NCBI GenBank assembly: GCA_947172415.1
Contig: OX359192.1
Location: forward strand, 374,501-438,500
DNA from: Chondrosia reniformis
Taxonomy: Eukaryota; Porifera; Demospongiae; Chondrillida; Chondrillidae
Direction of reading: 5' to 3'
DNA length: 64,000 bases
Shown here: positions 1-9,008 of the stretch, one piece after another
Position numbering within the stretch: position 1 is the first letter of the stretch
How the letters are laid out: every line of letters begins with the position of its first letter
Notes under the pieces: generated by a model
Seen by the model: only the letters and a program-made list of their open reading frames with translations
Told to the model about the DNA's origin: nothing
The model's database searches: none
Made by a program: the position numbers and the translations under genes

Positions 1-2262
1 GAGTGCACCAATACCAACAACTACTTATGGACCTAATTGGATTAAAGAGAAGGAGTTGGAAATGAGAGTAGTCAAAGGAGATGAGAAGGAATGGGAAGAA
101 TCTAGAGTTCTAAATATTCTACCAGGTCAGTGGATAACACATTATACAGTCAACCTCTCTCTATAGTGGTGACCTATGGGAGTGAGACTAGGTAGTCTTT
201 ATACAGTCAACCTCTCTATAGTGGTGACCTATGGGAGTGAGACTAGGTAGTCTTTATACAGTCAACCTCTCTATAGTGGTGACCTATGGGAGTGAGACTA
301 GGTAGTCTTTATACAGTCAACCTCTCTATAGTGGTGACCTATGGGAGTGAGACTAGGTAGTCTTTATACAGTCAACCTCTCTCTATAGTGGTGACCTATG
401 GGAGTGAGACTAGGTAGGAAGTCATAAACCTTGTTTTTCATACAGGAGAAAGAAGGTCGGAGAGGAGGTTATCAGAAATGAACTGGAGCCCAAGGGGCTG
501 GACAGGACGGAGCTGGGGAGGGAGACATGTAGGCTGTCCAGAGCTACCTAATGGAGGTGTGTATCTATTGTACATAGGAAGTCTATATCTGAACACATTA
601 AGACCTTTATTGTACTCCTATACAGATCCAATTCCAGAATTCGACTCAGTTGTTATAGAGGTCAGTCAGGACTATATTACAATATAAAAATAATATAAAT
701 TTTCAGGTGAAATGATTTGTGTGGATATACTGTCCTTTTTAGGTGAGGAGAGTTGCGCAACAGACTACTGGTGGAAAGAGGAGATCCCTGAGGACATTGG
801 TTGTTGTTGGTAATGGGAATGGTGCCATTGGTAAGTGTGTGTTTATACCAGAGTAACCATGGCAACATCTTCTGTGGGTAGTATTATTGAAAATGAATAC
901 ATTCCCAGTACATTCAGTAAACACATTGTTTATTCACATACATATCGGTGGCAATAGTAGTAGTATACATACATACGTACGTACATACAATGACTGTGCA
1001 CCTGTCGTGGCCTTAGCTTGACCAATGTTGAGCCATCTTGTGGTAAGTGATGAATACAGTGTGTATATGCTTCCAGTTTATGTTGCTATTCAGTTTGCTG
1101 TTTATGATGTGTAGGGTTTGCCATCGGAAAGGATGCTTCTGATACTAGAAGTTCCATCAGAAAGGTATTAAAATCTCTTGTATATTGTACACACCTTATA
1201 CTAGTGTATACTAGATTTAGCATAGAGAGCCAAGGATTCACAGAAGATCAAGATAAAGAAAAAGACAAAGACTCCCAGGATCACTGATGAAGGGTGGAAT
1301 TCCCAGAAACGGCTGTCTGACCCAGTGGAGAAGAAGATGAAAGAAGGGAAAAGAAGGAAGAAAAGACTCCTGTATCTTCATCCAAAGCTCTCTTCAGGTT
1401 TAGTTCCCTTATAGGCTCTTTTACAGAATAGGCATAGCATGTAGGAAAATGGTATCTTAGATTTTTCATGCATGTGTGTGTATGTGTGTGTGTATGTGTG
1501 TGTGTGTGGGTGTGTGTGTGTGGGTGGGTGTGTGTGTGGGTGTGTGGGTGTGTGTGGGTGTGTGTGTGTATGTGTGTGTGTGTGTGGGTGTGTGGGTGTG
1601 GGTGGGTGGGTGGGTGGAGGTAAGCGTGCTGCTCTTGTGTGTGTAGGCAAAGAACAAGGCGATAATGCATCTTCACTTTGTCCCAAAATGTGACAACCAC
1701 ACAAGTTAGTAGCTTCAGAACATTCACTGACAGTCATTGAGAGATAATTTGGTGTATCAATGCTGTTTTGTGTGCAGTATATCATCACTTGGAGGCTAAA
1801 TTCAAGAGAACGAGGGTCATCATGGAGCGCAAGGTTCCTGGTATGTGTTGCTTAGGGTGATGTGCTATACTGTATGTGAAGTAGGAGGGGTATCTCTCTT
1901 ATTGAAGGGTATGGACTTGTATGCCATCGTGCAATAGCTGTCATATGTAAATTGGTTGGTATCAAGGATATTTATGCTAAAGTACTTGGCTCTACTAACC
2001 CCATGAATGTTGTACAGGCTGCAGTAAAAGCCTTGGAGAGTCAGGTGAGCCAGCCCAATATTTCCACCATTTTTTATACTAACGAAAGAATGGTATCTCT
2101 CACTACTAGACTACTCATGAAGAATTAGCTCAACAAAGTGGACTCCATGTTGTTGAGATGAGAAGAGAGTGTGACTACAGACCTGTTGTAGTTGCTTCAC
2201 CTGAAAACAGTGAAAAGGCCACTTTAGAAGCTGCCAAACAATTCAACTTGCAAACATTATGA
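1..2262 (+). CDS. MRPS5: Mitochondrial small ribosomal subunit protein uS5m, 3' part
   Basis: Mitochondrial ribosomal protein S5, a component of the small mitoribosomal subunit. Nine exons keep a continuous phase: 1-125 (the 5' end is outside the window), 446-556, 626-660, 743-830, 1115-1164, 1647-1704, 1778-1840, 1908-2044 and 2110-2262 (stop TGA). The animal-specific block [13 protein letters not shown] is in the second exon. The S5 core follows: [17 protein letters not shown], then [11 protein letters not shown], then [17 protein letters not shown], then [12 protein letters not shown]. The small exon 1647-1704 was placed by homology (AKN...HLH...HT) and it repairs the phase across a GT-rich stretch. 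About 272 residues are visible, against roughly 430 in human. The 3' neighbour SPG21 is convergent, with 533 bp between the stops. Family identity is very secure; the start is unseen. Confidence 0.93.
136..415. repeat. Minisatellite in MRPS5 intron, about 57-bp unit x5
   Basis: Five near-identical tandem copies of a unit starting TTTATACAGTCAACC and containing GGGAGTGAGACTAGGTAGTC. The array starts about 10 bp after the donor of the first visible exon and fills nearly the whole 320-bp intron. Each unit carries acceptor-like (TTATACAG, CTATAG) and donor-like (TAGGTAGT) strings. Confidence 0.9.
1210..1475. mobile_element. Dispersed repeat, family A, copy 1
   Basis: A stretch of about 265 bp, from TAGATTTAGCATAGAGAGCC to TTAGATTTTTCATG, recurs nearly unchanged at 31050-31318, inverted at about 37698-37835, and as shorter or decayed pieces elsewhere. 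It lies in an MRPS5 intron. No transposase is seen, so this is a non-autonomous element of unknown class. The reverse strand carries an open frame ([13 protein letters not shown]...) that is also kept in the other two long copies. Confidence 0.75.
1470..1620. repeat. GT-rich microsatellite (TGTG / GGGTG)
   Basis: About 150 bp of alternating TG with interspersed GGGTG in an MRPS5 intron, ending about 27 bp before the acceptor of exon 1647-1704. It produces long spurious open frames on both strands. Confidence 0.95.
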
Positions 2263-2795
2263 AATATTTGTTGTTCTGTTATGTATTCTGTATTAGTTTT
2301 TGAAAATTGGAAATATTTAAGCCAAAAAGTGGATTAAGCACCAGGAGGCCTACAGGAGCTGGATGGTGCCATTCTGAGCCACCTAGCTACTGTTGCGTTT
2401 TACATACGATGCAGGTCCAAAGGTCGTTAGAAGTCTGTTGATTTGTCTTCCTCCCGTCTGCAGGACTGTGGACTGCTTCTATCAAATTATGATGGCTCTC
2501 TCCGCCAATGGCTATATACCATCACTACACTTACAACTTCATTTTTATATTACTTGTACGTTACAGTTCCAGGATTTTGGAATGTAAATGCAGTGAAAAG
2601 GGCCACTTTAGCAGCATTTCAACTCATAAACTTTGCTATATGTTATAATTACAATTAGTTGTACATTTTGTGTTGGTATTGTATTAATTTCTCTGATATA
2701 TATATTTAAATTAATGGAAAAGGATATGTATAAAGCAGCAAGACAAGTGAGATGTAATTAACTGTACAAAACAATATATAAAGATTTGTCTCTTT
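2263..2795. other. Convergent intergenic region holding a decayed two-gene duplication
   Basis: This spans the MRPS5 stop and the SPG21 stop. Positions about 2400-2519 resemble, in inverted orientation, SPG21 exon 2 (5343-5504): both encode YDAGPKVV, then LICLPPVC, then [12 protein letters not shown]. Positions about 2590-2690 resemble the last codons and 3' end of MRPS5 (CAGTGAAAAGGCCACTTTAG). Neither piece looks functional. Confidence 0.7.
2400..2519 (+). pseudogene. Inverted partial copy of SPG21 exon 2
   Basis: About 115 bp closely matches SPG21 exon 2 but on the opposite strand. It encodes [19 protein letters not shown] and then [18 protein letters not shown]. The parent reads VVKSP and CGTAD at the varied places. 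There are no flanking exons, so it is probably a dead fragment made by local inverted duplication. Confidence 0.75.
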
Positions 2796-5698
2796 TCAAA
2801 ATATGTCAACATCTTGTAAATCTTCAGACTGGGGTTCACTGACTGCTTGTGAATCTTCAGATTGAACATTTCCTTTCATTATTCTCAGCTCATCTGGATC
2901 AATAGTATCTGGGTCAACCGGACAATATCGAGTTGGGAAAAATGTTCTGAGGTGAATCTAAAGTGTTTAACCAAAAACACACAAAGATAATTATACGGAG
3001 ATATCACTATAGCAACTATCACTATAGCAACTATCACTGTCTTTTTCGCACCATGGATGGCGGTACCTCCAACTAAGTATACATGCCAACTATAAATAGA
3101 GCAGTTAAAAATGATGATCTCCAATGTTTATCCTGTGTTTATTCTGTGTTTCTTACTTGTAGATGTAGATTAACTTCATCACTCCTGGAGAGGTAGGGGA
3201 AGTTCCCTCCATTCTTCAAATGAGCCCTCTTTGCACTCGGATACAGCTTTATCAGCTCGTCCTTCACTTTGTTAGTGAGGACACTGTTGTCGTTGACCTA
3301 TATCACGGCACACTTGTGGTTAGGTATGCTTTGAGGGATAGGAAAGTGCACAAGGGTCGTGACACGTAACAAAGATAATTACAGTGCAACCTCACTTATC
3401 CGAACCCCTGTGGTCAATTGAATTGAAACAAGTGTTCGGATAATTGAAAAGTTCGGATAACTGAAGTGAAACAGAACTTGTTCTACCATAATATAAATAT
3501 GTCTATGTATTACATGTAAAGCACAAATAAGGATTAATATTGTGCTCTTTTATCCGCAATTACCGTCAATGAATACTTTTCTAACATCTTAATACAGTGG
3601 GCCCTGGTTTAACCGACCTTGAGTTAACCGACAACCTTATTTAACCGAACAAAATTGACTGAAACCAATCTAAATTGTATTCCCCGTAATACTTTAGGCC
3701 CTCGTATATCCAACCTTGGTTTATCCGTATCTGTATACACTAAAATGGCAGATGCACTGGGTTCATTCAGATAAACGAGGGTTCGGATAAACGAGGGTTC
3801 GGATAAACGAGGTTCAGATAAACAAGGTTCGGATAAACGAGGTTCGGATAATCGAGGTTCGGATAATCGAGGTTGCACTGTAATTTACAAAACAATTTTA
3901 TGAGTTGAATGTCATTAACCTGACCAGCTGAAGGGATAGTTTTTACAAATAAAATGTGAAATCATTTTTTGAAAGGTTGCATTCACTTACATCCATGATG
4001 GTTGTGTAGACATCTTTCACTTTAGATGGATCAATGAAGTTACCAGTACAGTTCATGGTGAGTCTTGAGGCTAACTGCGATCGGTCCAAACCATCCAACT
4101 GAAGGGGGGGAGAGGGAGAAGGAGAGGGAGAGGGAGAGGGAGAAGGGGAGAGAGGGATAGGGAGAGGAAGAGGGGGAGAGAGAGAGGGGGAAAGGGAGTG
4201 GTAGGAGATGCTAAACTCCAGGAAGCTGCAGATGATACTGAATGTGGTCAACTCACTCTCTCAACCATAAAATCAATAGAATCTGCAATTCTGCTCTCCA
4301 CCTTATCACTAGGTAGATTGATCAAAATTTGGCGTTTCAATAGGAAGGCTGGTTGAAACTTGAGACTGAAGCAGAGAAGAGACAAAAATACACATTTCTT
4401 TACGCACAAAGTGTACAAGTAAGTGTCTTTAGTGTACAATTCCCTTCAACCTACTACTTGGCAGTGCTGCTTTGATTAAAGACTGTCGTGTCACAAAATG
4501 AGTTGCAGAGGAACTGGGAACAGACACGATGATTCTTGTAACATTTCTCAACAAACTTTTGAGCTAGAAACCCTCCCAATGAGGCACCAAAGAGATGCAC
4601 CTGTAGATACAAGACACCACCACACTCATAGCACTTACCACATTAACATAGAGGTACAAACATACATACATGTATGCAGCATAAAGCGCTACATACACAT
4701 ATATGTATGAAATAGTGTTCATAAGGAATATGGAAGGTATGTATCAGTAACACTTTAAATAAAGAACGTTTCAACCCTCCTTCCCTCAGGCCTTCTTCAG
4801 CAATATAGATACGTTTTAAAAGGTAAATCTGGTGTATAATGTCAACTATATGTACAGAAATTATTGATCCATCATCAATGATATAATTGGTAGAGTAGCT
4901 ACATATCTAAGTCATCTAACACTGAAAATTTAGACACACTTCATGAGAGGAGACATTAGAGTTTACCTGATCTAGTTTCAGTTCATTCAGTAACTTCTCA
5001 AATCCGACGCAGAATGCCTCAGCGCTCCAAAATATGGGATAGTCCACCTACGGATACAGCAGAGTACAATCACATTAAGAGATGAGTAGGCTGTCATAAG
5101 AATGGACCATATTCTACTGAAAATAGTTTTCCAATCACATATCAGAATCTGCTGACTACATATATCAAGGTGAATATAATTTACACACAGTCTGCAGGCC
5201 ATAAATATAGTTAACACATACACTCAACCGATATATATGGCTTGAAACGTGAATAATTTCCCTGAGCTAATAGCTGCTGTCCATGGCGCTATAAAAGTTC
5301 ACATTTTAATGCATGCGACAGGGAGCACTAATCTAGACTCACGGATATCACTCTGTAGCCTTTGGCGGAGAGAGCCATCATGATTTGATAGAAGCAGTCC
5401 GCAGTCCCGCAGACGGGCGGAAGACAAATCAACGGACTCTTAACGACCTTCGGACCTGCATCGTATATAGTCCACACTTCCTGGTCGCTTCGATCAAGCG
5501 ATATCTATGCATACAAAGAGTAGATACAAATGCAAAACCTACTTGAAATACTAGACTGCAAAGAGTAAGAATTTAGAAAAAAGGAGAAATATTTTCTTTA
5601 TTACAATTACGTCCTACCGTCTTCTTGGAGATTGAACTTCCGAATCTCAAATATAACGAAGAAGAACTCAGCGGATCAAGTTCCGTTGCAGTCGCCAT
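2796..5698 (-). CDS. SPG21: Maspardin (ACP33), alpha/beta-hydrolase-fold protein
   Basis: Maspardin is an endosomal/trans-Golgi alpha/beta-hydrolase-fold protein that binds CD4 in vertebrates and is mutated in human Mast syndrome. Eight exons run on the minus strand: 5698-5618, 5504-5343, 5047-4967, 4600-4458, 4365-4257, 4098-3991, 3297-3157 and 2957-2796. They total 987 nt (328 aa; human 308) with phase preserved throughout. Recognisable blocks are [19 protein letters not shown], the nucleophile-elbow-like [12 protein letters not shown] (Ser near 115), [24 protein letters not shown], and [20 protein letters not shown] near the C-terminus. The ATG is shared with a YY1-like CAATGGCGA context and lies 34 bp from the NDUFS4 ATG. 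The intron before exon 3991-4098 carries a GA/CT-rich array against its acceptor. Another intron holds a TA-flanked MITE. Confidence 0.95.
3382..3880. mobile_element. Pogo/Tigger-like MITE with TA target duplication
   Basis: The left end CAGTGCAACCTCACTTATCC and the right end (GGATAATCGAGGTTGCACTG) are terminal inverted repeats flanked by TA on both sides (3380-3381 and 3881-3882). The 499-bp body has no transposase. Near the right end GTTCGGATAAACGAGG is tandemly repeated about six times. A second similar end (CAGTGGGCCCTGG...TTAACCGAC) at about 3596 suggests nesting. It lies in an SPG21 intron. Confidence 0.85.
4100..4200. repeat. GGGAGA-rich tract abutting an SPG21 acceptor
   Basis: About 100 bp of GGGAGA/GGAGAA repeats on the plus strand. 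On the transcribed (minus) strand it is a long CT tract ending at the acceptor of the exon that starts at 4098, so it doubles as an expanded polypyrimidine tract. Confidence 0.85.
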
Positions 5699-5732
5699 TG
5701 AAATTAAAGTCACGTGCCTTAGTAGGCTCAAA
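5699..5732. promoter_or_regulatory. 34-bp divergent interval SPG21 / NDUFS4
   Basis: Only 34 bp separate the two start codons, so the 5' UTRs and core promoters must overlap the opposite gene or each other. The interval contains GTCACGTGCC (an E-box, CACGTG). The NDUFS4 start codon is embedded in AAAATGGCGTC, which matches a YY1 site. Confidence 0.7.
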
Positions 5733-6695
5733 ATGGCGTCCAGGATTGTGAGAATATCTACTTTGAGAACCTTTCAAAGGACTCTTAGACCCAGCTTAGG
5801 AAAATGTTTCTCCCAAGATACTTCAAATAACAACAAGCAAGCTTTAGAAAATATATCTGTAGACGAAATTGTAAGTTGAATATTGTCGTTTCTCCACCTG
5901 AATATTGTGGAACGAATGATATGTCGTTTAACTAAATTTGTACGTGACTTGCAGACACCAATCAATACTATTACTGGTTTGCCTGAAGAGCAATTTGGAC
6001 GAAAAGTTCGCATTTTTGTTCCTGCGAAGCATGCAATGCAAAGTGGCACTTTCAATGCCAAAAAGTGGACCATTGAATTTGAAACTAAGGAGAGATGGGA
6101 AAACCCCTTAATGGGATGGGCCTCAAGGTGAGTTCACAAGGTGTCTTAAACTGAAGACTGGTCTGCTCTTCCTTTTAATTATCACTCAGAAATACTTGTG
6201 GTTTAAGATTCCATTAGATATTGCACCATTAGTAGTATGGGATATCATTGCTCTTAAAGTTTGACTTCTCTTGTTCTCACAGTGGCGACCCTCTGTCCAA
6301 CATGCAAGTGTCCTTTGACTCTAAGGAGGAGGCCATTGCATTTGCAGCAAAGAATGGTAGGAATATGCTACATGCACCAACTGTTGTTAGATGCAGTCTT
6401 TTGAGATTTTTATTCAGTCATTCACACTTTATTGTTTTAACAGGGATTAAGTGTTCTAGGGAATTTCCCAATTTTGTGATTTTTGTGCCAGTTGTATTTA
6501 AAACACAAATTATTGCTTAATTTTTGAGGCCTGACTTAATTGTGACTCAGTTGCTATATAATGATGATTAACTACTGACATTTATGCATAGGCTGGGCTT
6601 ACGAGGTGGCAGAACCGCAAGTTTCCAATCTCAGATCAAAGACATACGGAGAAAACTTTTCATGGAATAAAAGAACAAGAGTTACTTCAAAATAG
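5733..6695 (+). CDS. NDUFS4: NADH dehydrogenase (ubiquinone) Fe-S protein 4, complex I 18-kDa subunit
   Basis: Accessory subunit of mitochondrial complex I on the matrix arm near the NADH-binding module. Exons 5733-5870, 5955-6127, 6283-6356 and 6592-6695 total 489 nt (162 aa) with correct phase. The N-terminus [20 protein letters not shown] is an arginine-rich amphipathic presequence, as expected for mitochondrial import. Family hallmarks are [35 protein letters not shown], the exon-split [12 protein letters not shown], and the C-terminal KSKTYG-type [16 protein letters not shown]. It diverges from SPG21. Confidence 0.97.
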
Positions 6696-7289
6696 CTCAA
6701 ATTACTTGTTTACATAGACAGACGTACTCTATTATATATAAACTCACACTCACTTGCTGGAGACATTTGTGGTCGTATTAATATACTCCCTTCATTAATA
6801 AACTCGTGGCTTGATATTGTTATTTGGATGAGAGTTTGACATGCTCCTTTAATTACTTTGCTGGGAAAATTAGTCACTCTCCTTGTGTACTTATAAATAT
6901 GTTTATTCATTCATCACCATTCCATTCAGCAGTCTATAGTCAACTATAATAGAGGGGACACAGGTCACTACTGAATAACTCTGTATGTATGTCCAAGGAG
7001 AACTGGAGAAAGAAAGGAAGAAAATCTTTACTGTATTCTCATCCAAAGCTCTATTGGCTTGTCCAAACATTATATTCTATTGATGTTTTATGCTTCATAA
7101 CTATATATATAGGAAAATGGTGATTTATTCATGCATATGTACATATATACATGTGTTTCTGACATAGTTACCACACACAATTACATTTCAAAAACAGTTA
7201 AAGGACAAAAGGTTGCAATTGGCTTTCAAAAATGTGTGCTGTCAAATTGCAAGAGTCATTTATATGTCTTTAGTATGCACTGTAAAGTA
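6696..7289. other. Intergenic, with a decayed family-A repeat
   Basis: AT-rich spacer between the NDUFS4 stop and the end of the fucosyltransferase-like gene. Positions about 6985-7135 resemble family A (GAAAGAAAGGAAGAAAATC, CTCATCCAAAGCTCT, TAGGAAAATGGTGA) with many changes. No gene is seen. Confidence 0.55.
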
Positions 7290-8690
7290 TTAATGGCACG
7301 AAGACCAAAACAGTCTGTTCTGTGGCACTGCACACATGTAGATGGCCGTGCGACAGAACCCACTGAAGGTGCTCAGGCCCAGTGCACTTGACCGAGCCAT
7401 CATCAGCAGCTCCGCACCGGCTCTCTCCTCACTCTCTCTTATCTGGGAGACACTGTGCACTTTATCAATGTGCACACTCTCTCCTTCTGTCACAAGAACT
7501 CTTCCCTGGTAAAGCTCCTTAGCCCAGTCTTTGACAATATTTGAGTCTGTAATGAGAAGCACTGGTGTGCTTCCACTTCTAAGACTCTCAGCTTTCCTTA
7601 TTCCACACTCCACCAGAACCTTCCAAGCATTCTGATGTGTAAATTTATCAAACACTCTCCTGGACTCATTTAGTGTGCCCAGAAAACCAGTCCTTATGTG
7701 TACAGTTATGTAAGGAGATGCTAGTAGTCCTATCTTCTTCATTAAACTGTCGGCTAACATTTCCACTTTTGGATTCACCCTGAAGAGATATCTTTGCATG
7801 ATCCCATGGAGATGGGGAGTCTTGTTCTTCAACCACAAGGAGGCAGAAGCTATTGACAAACTCTTTTGACTGAAGGAATATTTCACATTCTCGCTCAACT
7901 GTGATAAGCCCCCTCCATATACAGTCCATTTCATGTTAGATTTCACAGAAACATGAGTTACAGAGTCATTAAACACTATGTGGTTAATTGCATACAGAAA
8001 TGTCGTCCATTTGCCAGTCGACATAATACTTGCATGTTTCCAAATTGTGCCTTTTCTTCTATAGTTGGGAATATCCCAGTTAATGATGGCTGCGTTGAAC
8101 AAACTGTGCTGGAGTTCGGGGTGAAATGGCATGGTCCACTGTATCAAAAAGAGGCGATTTGACATAATGGCAGTGAAGAGAGTGAAAAAGATACCGCGTA
8201 GTCTGTCCCCTATACCTCCACATATGTGGTTGCAGAACCAGGTCAACGTGGGGACCTGTTGCCCTTCGGTGAGCGCTTTTCTCATTCTCTTGTGCCAGAT
8301 AGCGTAGTCTGCTAAGAGACGCAAAAGGTAGCCAACCTCAGGACGCGTCGCGACCTCCGCTAGTTCCGATCGGGTATCGACGCAGAGAGGATCGCTGGGA
8401 TACAGAACTTGGGACATATTGATAGCAAACTGCTGCTGCAGTATTTGGGTCTCGTTCTGCAAATCGTCTATCCATTTGTTACCAAAGATGGGCGTCGGAG
8501 TAAGGCCGTGTGGGTTCGGCAGAATGGGGTCTAGCCTAGCCGCTGACGTGACACGTAGCGTTGTCTCCGTAAAGCGAAACTCTGCCGAGTCAAAAAGAAG
8601 TAGAATTAGGAGACTGAGACAAAGTAAAGTTGCTCCGAGTATAATGGTCTTCCTACGGATGAGCATTGCTTTCCACCGCACAGATTTCAA
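7290..8690 (-). CDS. Intronless type II membrane protein, fucosyltransferase-like
   Basis: A single open frame of 466 codons. Residues about 10-33 are basic and then strongly hydrophobic (LGATLLCLSLLILLLF), typical of a type II Golgi signal-anchor. The lumenal part has HICGGIGDRLRGI (about 155-167), ITVHIRTGFLGT (about 330) and LLITDSNIVKDW (about 385). The end is cysteine-bearing: STFSGFCRTAIYMC. The pair GGxGDRLRG plus HIRTG is typical of GDP-fucose-using transferases of the alpha-1,2/1,6 fucosyltransferase superfamily. A fucosyl- or related glycosyltransferase role in the Golgi is inferred; linkage and acceptor cannot be told. AAATATGGCGG lies just upstream of the start. The absence of introns contrasts with its neighbours and fits either retroposition or a naturally single-exon glycosyltransferase. 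Confidence 0.75.
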   Translation of the reverse strand: MKSVRWKAMLIRRKTIILGATLLCLSLLILLLFDSAEFRFTETTLRVTSAARLDPILPNPHGLTPTPIFGNKWIDDLQNETQILQQQFAINMSQVLYPSDPLCVDTRSELAEVATRPEVGYLLRLLADYAIWHKRMRKALTEGQQVPTLTWFCNHICGGIGDRLRGIFFTLFTAIMSNRLFLIQWTMPFHPELQHSLFNAAIINWDIPNYRRKGTIWKHASIMSTGKWTTFLYAINHIVFNDSVTHVSVKSNMKWTVYGGGLSQLSENVKYSFSQKSLSIASASLWLKNKTPHLHGIMQRYLFRVNPKVEMLADSLMKKIGLLASPYITVHIRTGFLGTLNESRRVFDKFTHQNAWKVLVECGIRKAESLRSGSTPVLLITDSNIVKDWAKELYQGRVLVTEGESVHIDKVHSVSQIRESEERAGAELLMMARSSALGLSTFSGFCRTAIYMCAVPQNRLFWSSCH

Positions 8691-9008
8691 CGAGCTTCCC
8701 AGAGAAAATATGGCGGAACAAGTAGACTAGACGGACAAGTCTATGGATTTCTAAGAGGGCCCATGCAGATGCTTCTTTACAGCTCAATATGTGTAGCTCT
8801 GACAAATTCATGGTCTAAGCAACAGTTGACTATAAAGTATGACAAGCCCTAAACTATATCATAGCCTTGTCAAAAACATCCAAATACATAGTCATAAGTT
8901 ATGTACAAACAACAAACATCAACACAAAAACAAGTATCAGTTTAGCTATATTGAATAGAAAAGAGTTCAATTGTCTCCTAAACTAAGAAAATGATTGCTT
9001 GGTTCTAT
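8691..9008. other. Spacer between fucosyltransferase-like gene and AP-3 beta
   Basis: It holds the promoter of the fucosyltransferase-like gene (YY1-like AAATATGGCGG at 8706-8716) and the AP-3 beta 3' end. Nothing else is recognised. Confidence 0.5.

Noticed and set aside
1281..1788. Long minus-strand frames rich in His-Thr-Pro
   Set aside because: They run through the GT microsatellite and a dispersed repeat inside an MRPS5 intron; no splice logic or homology.
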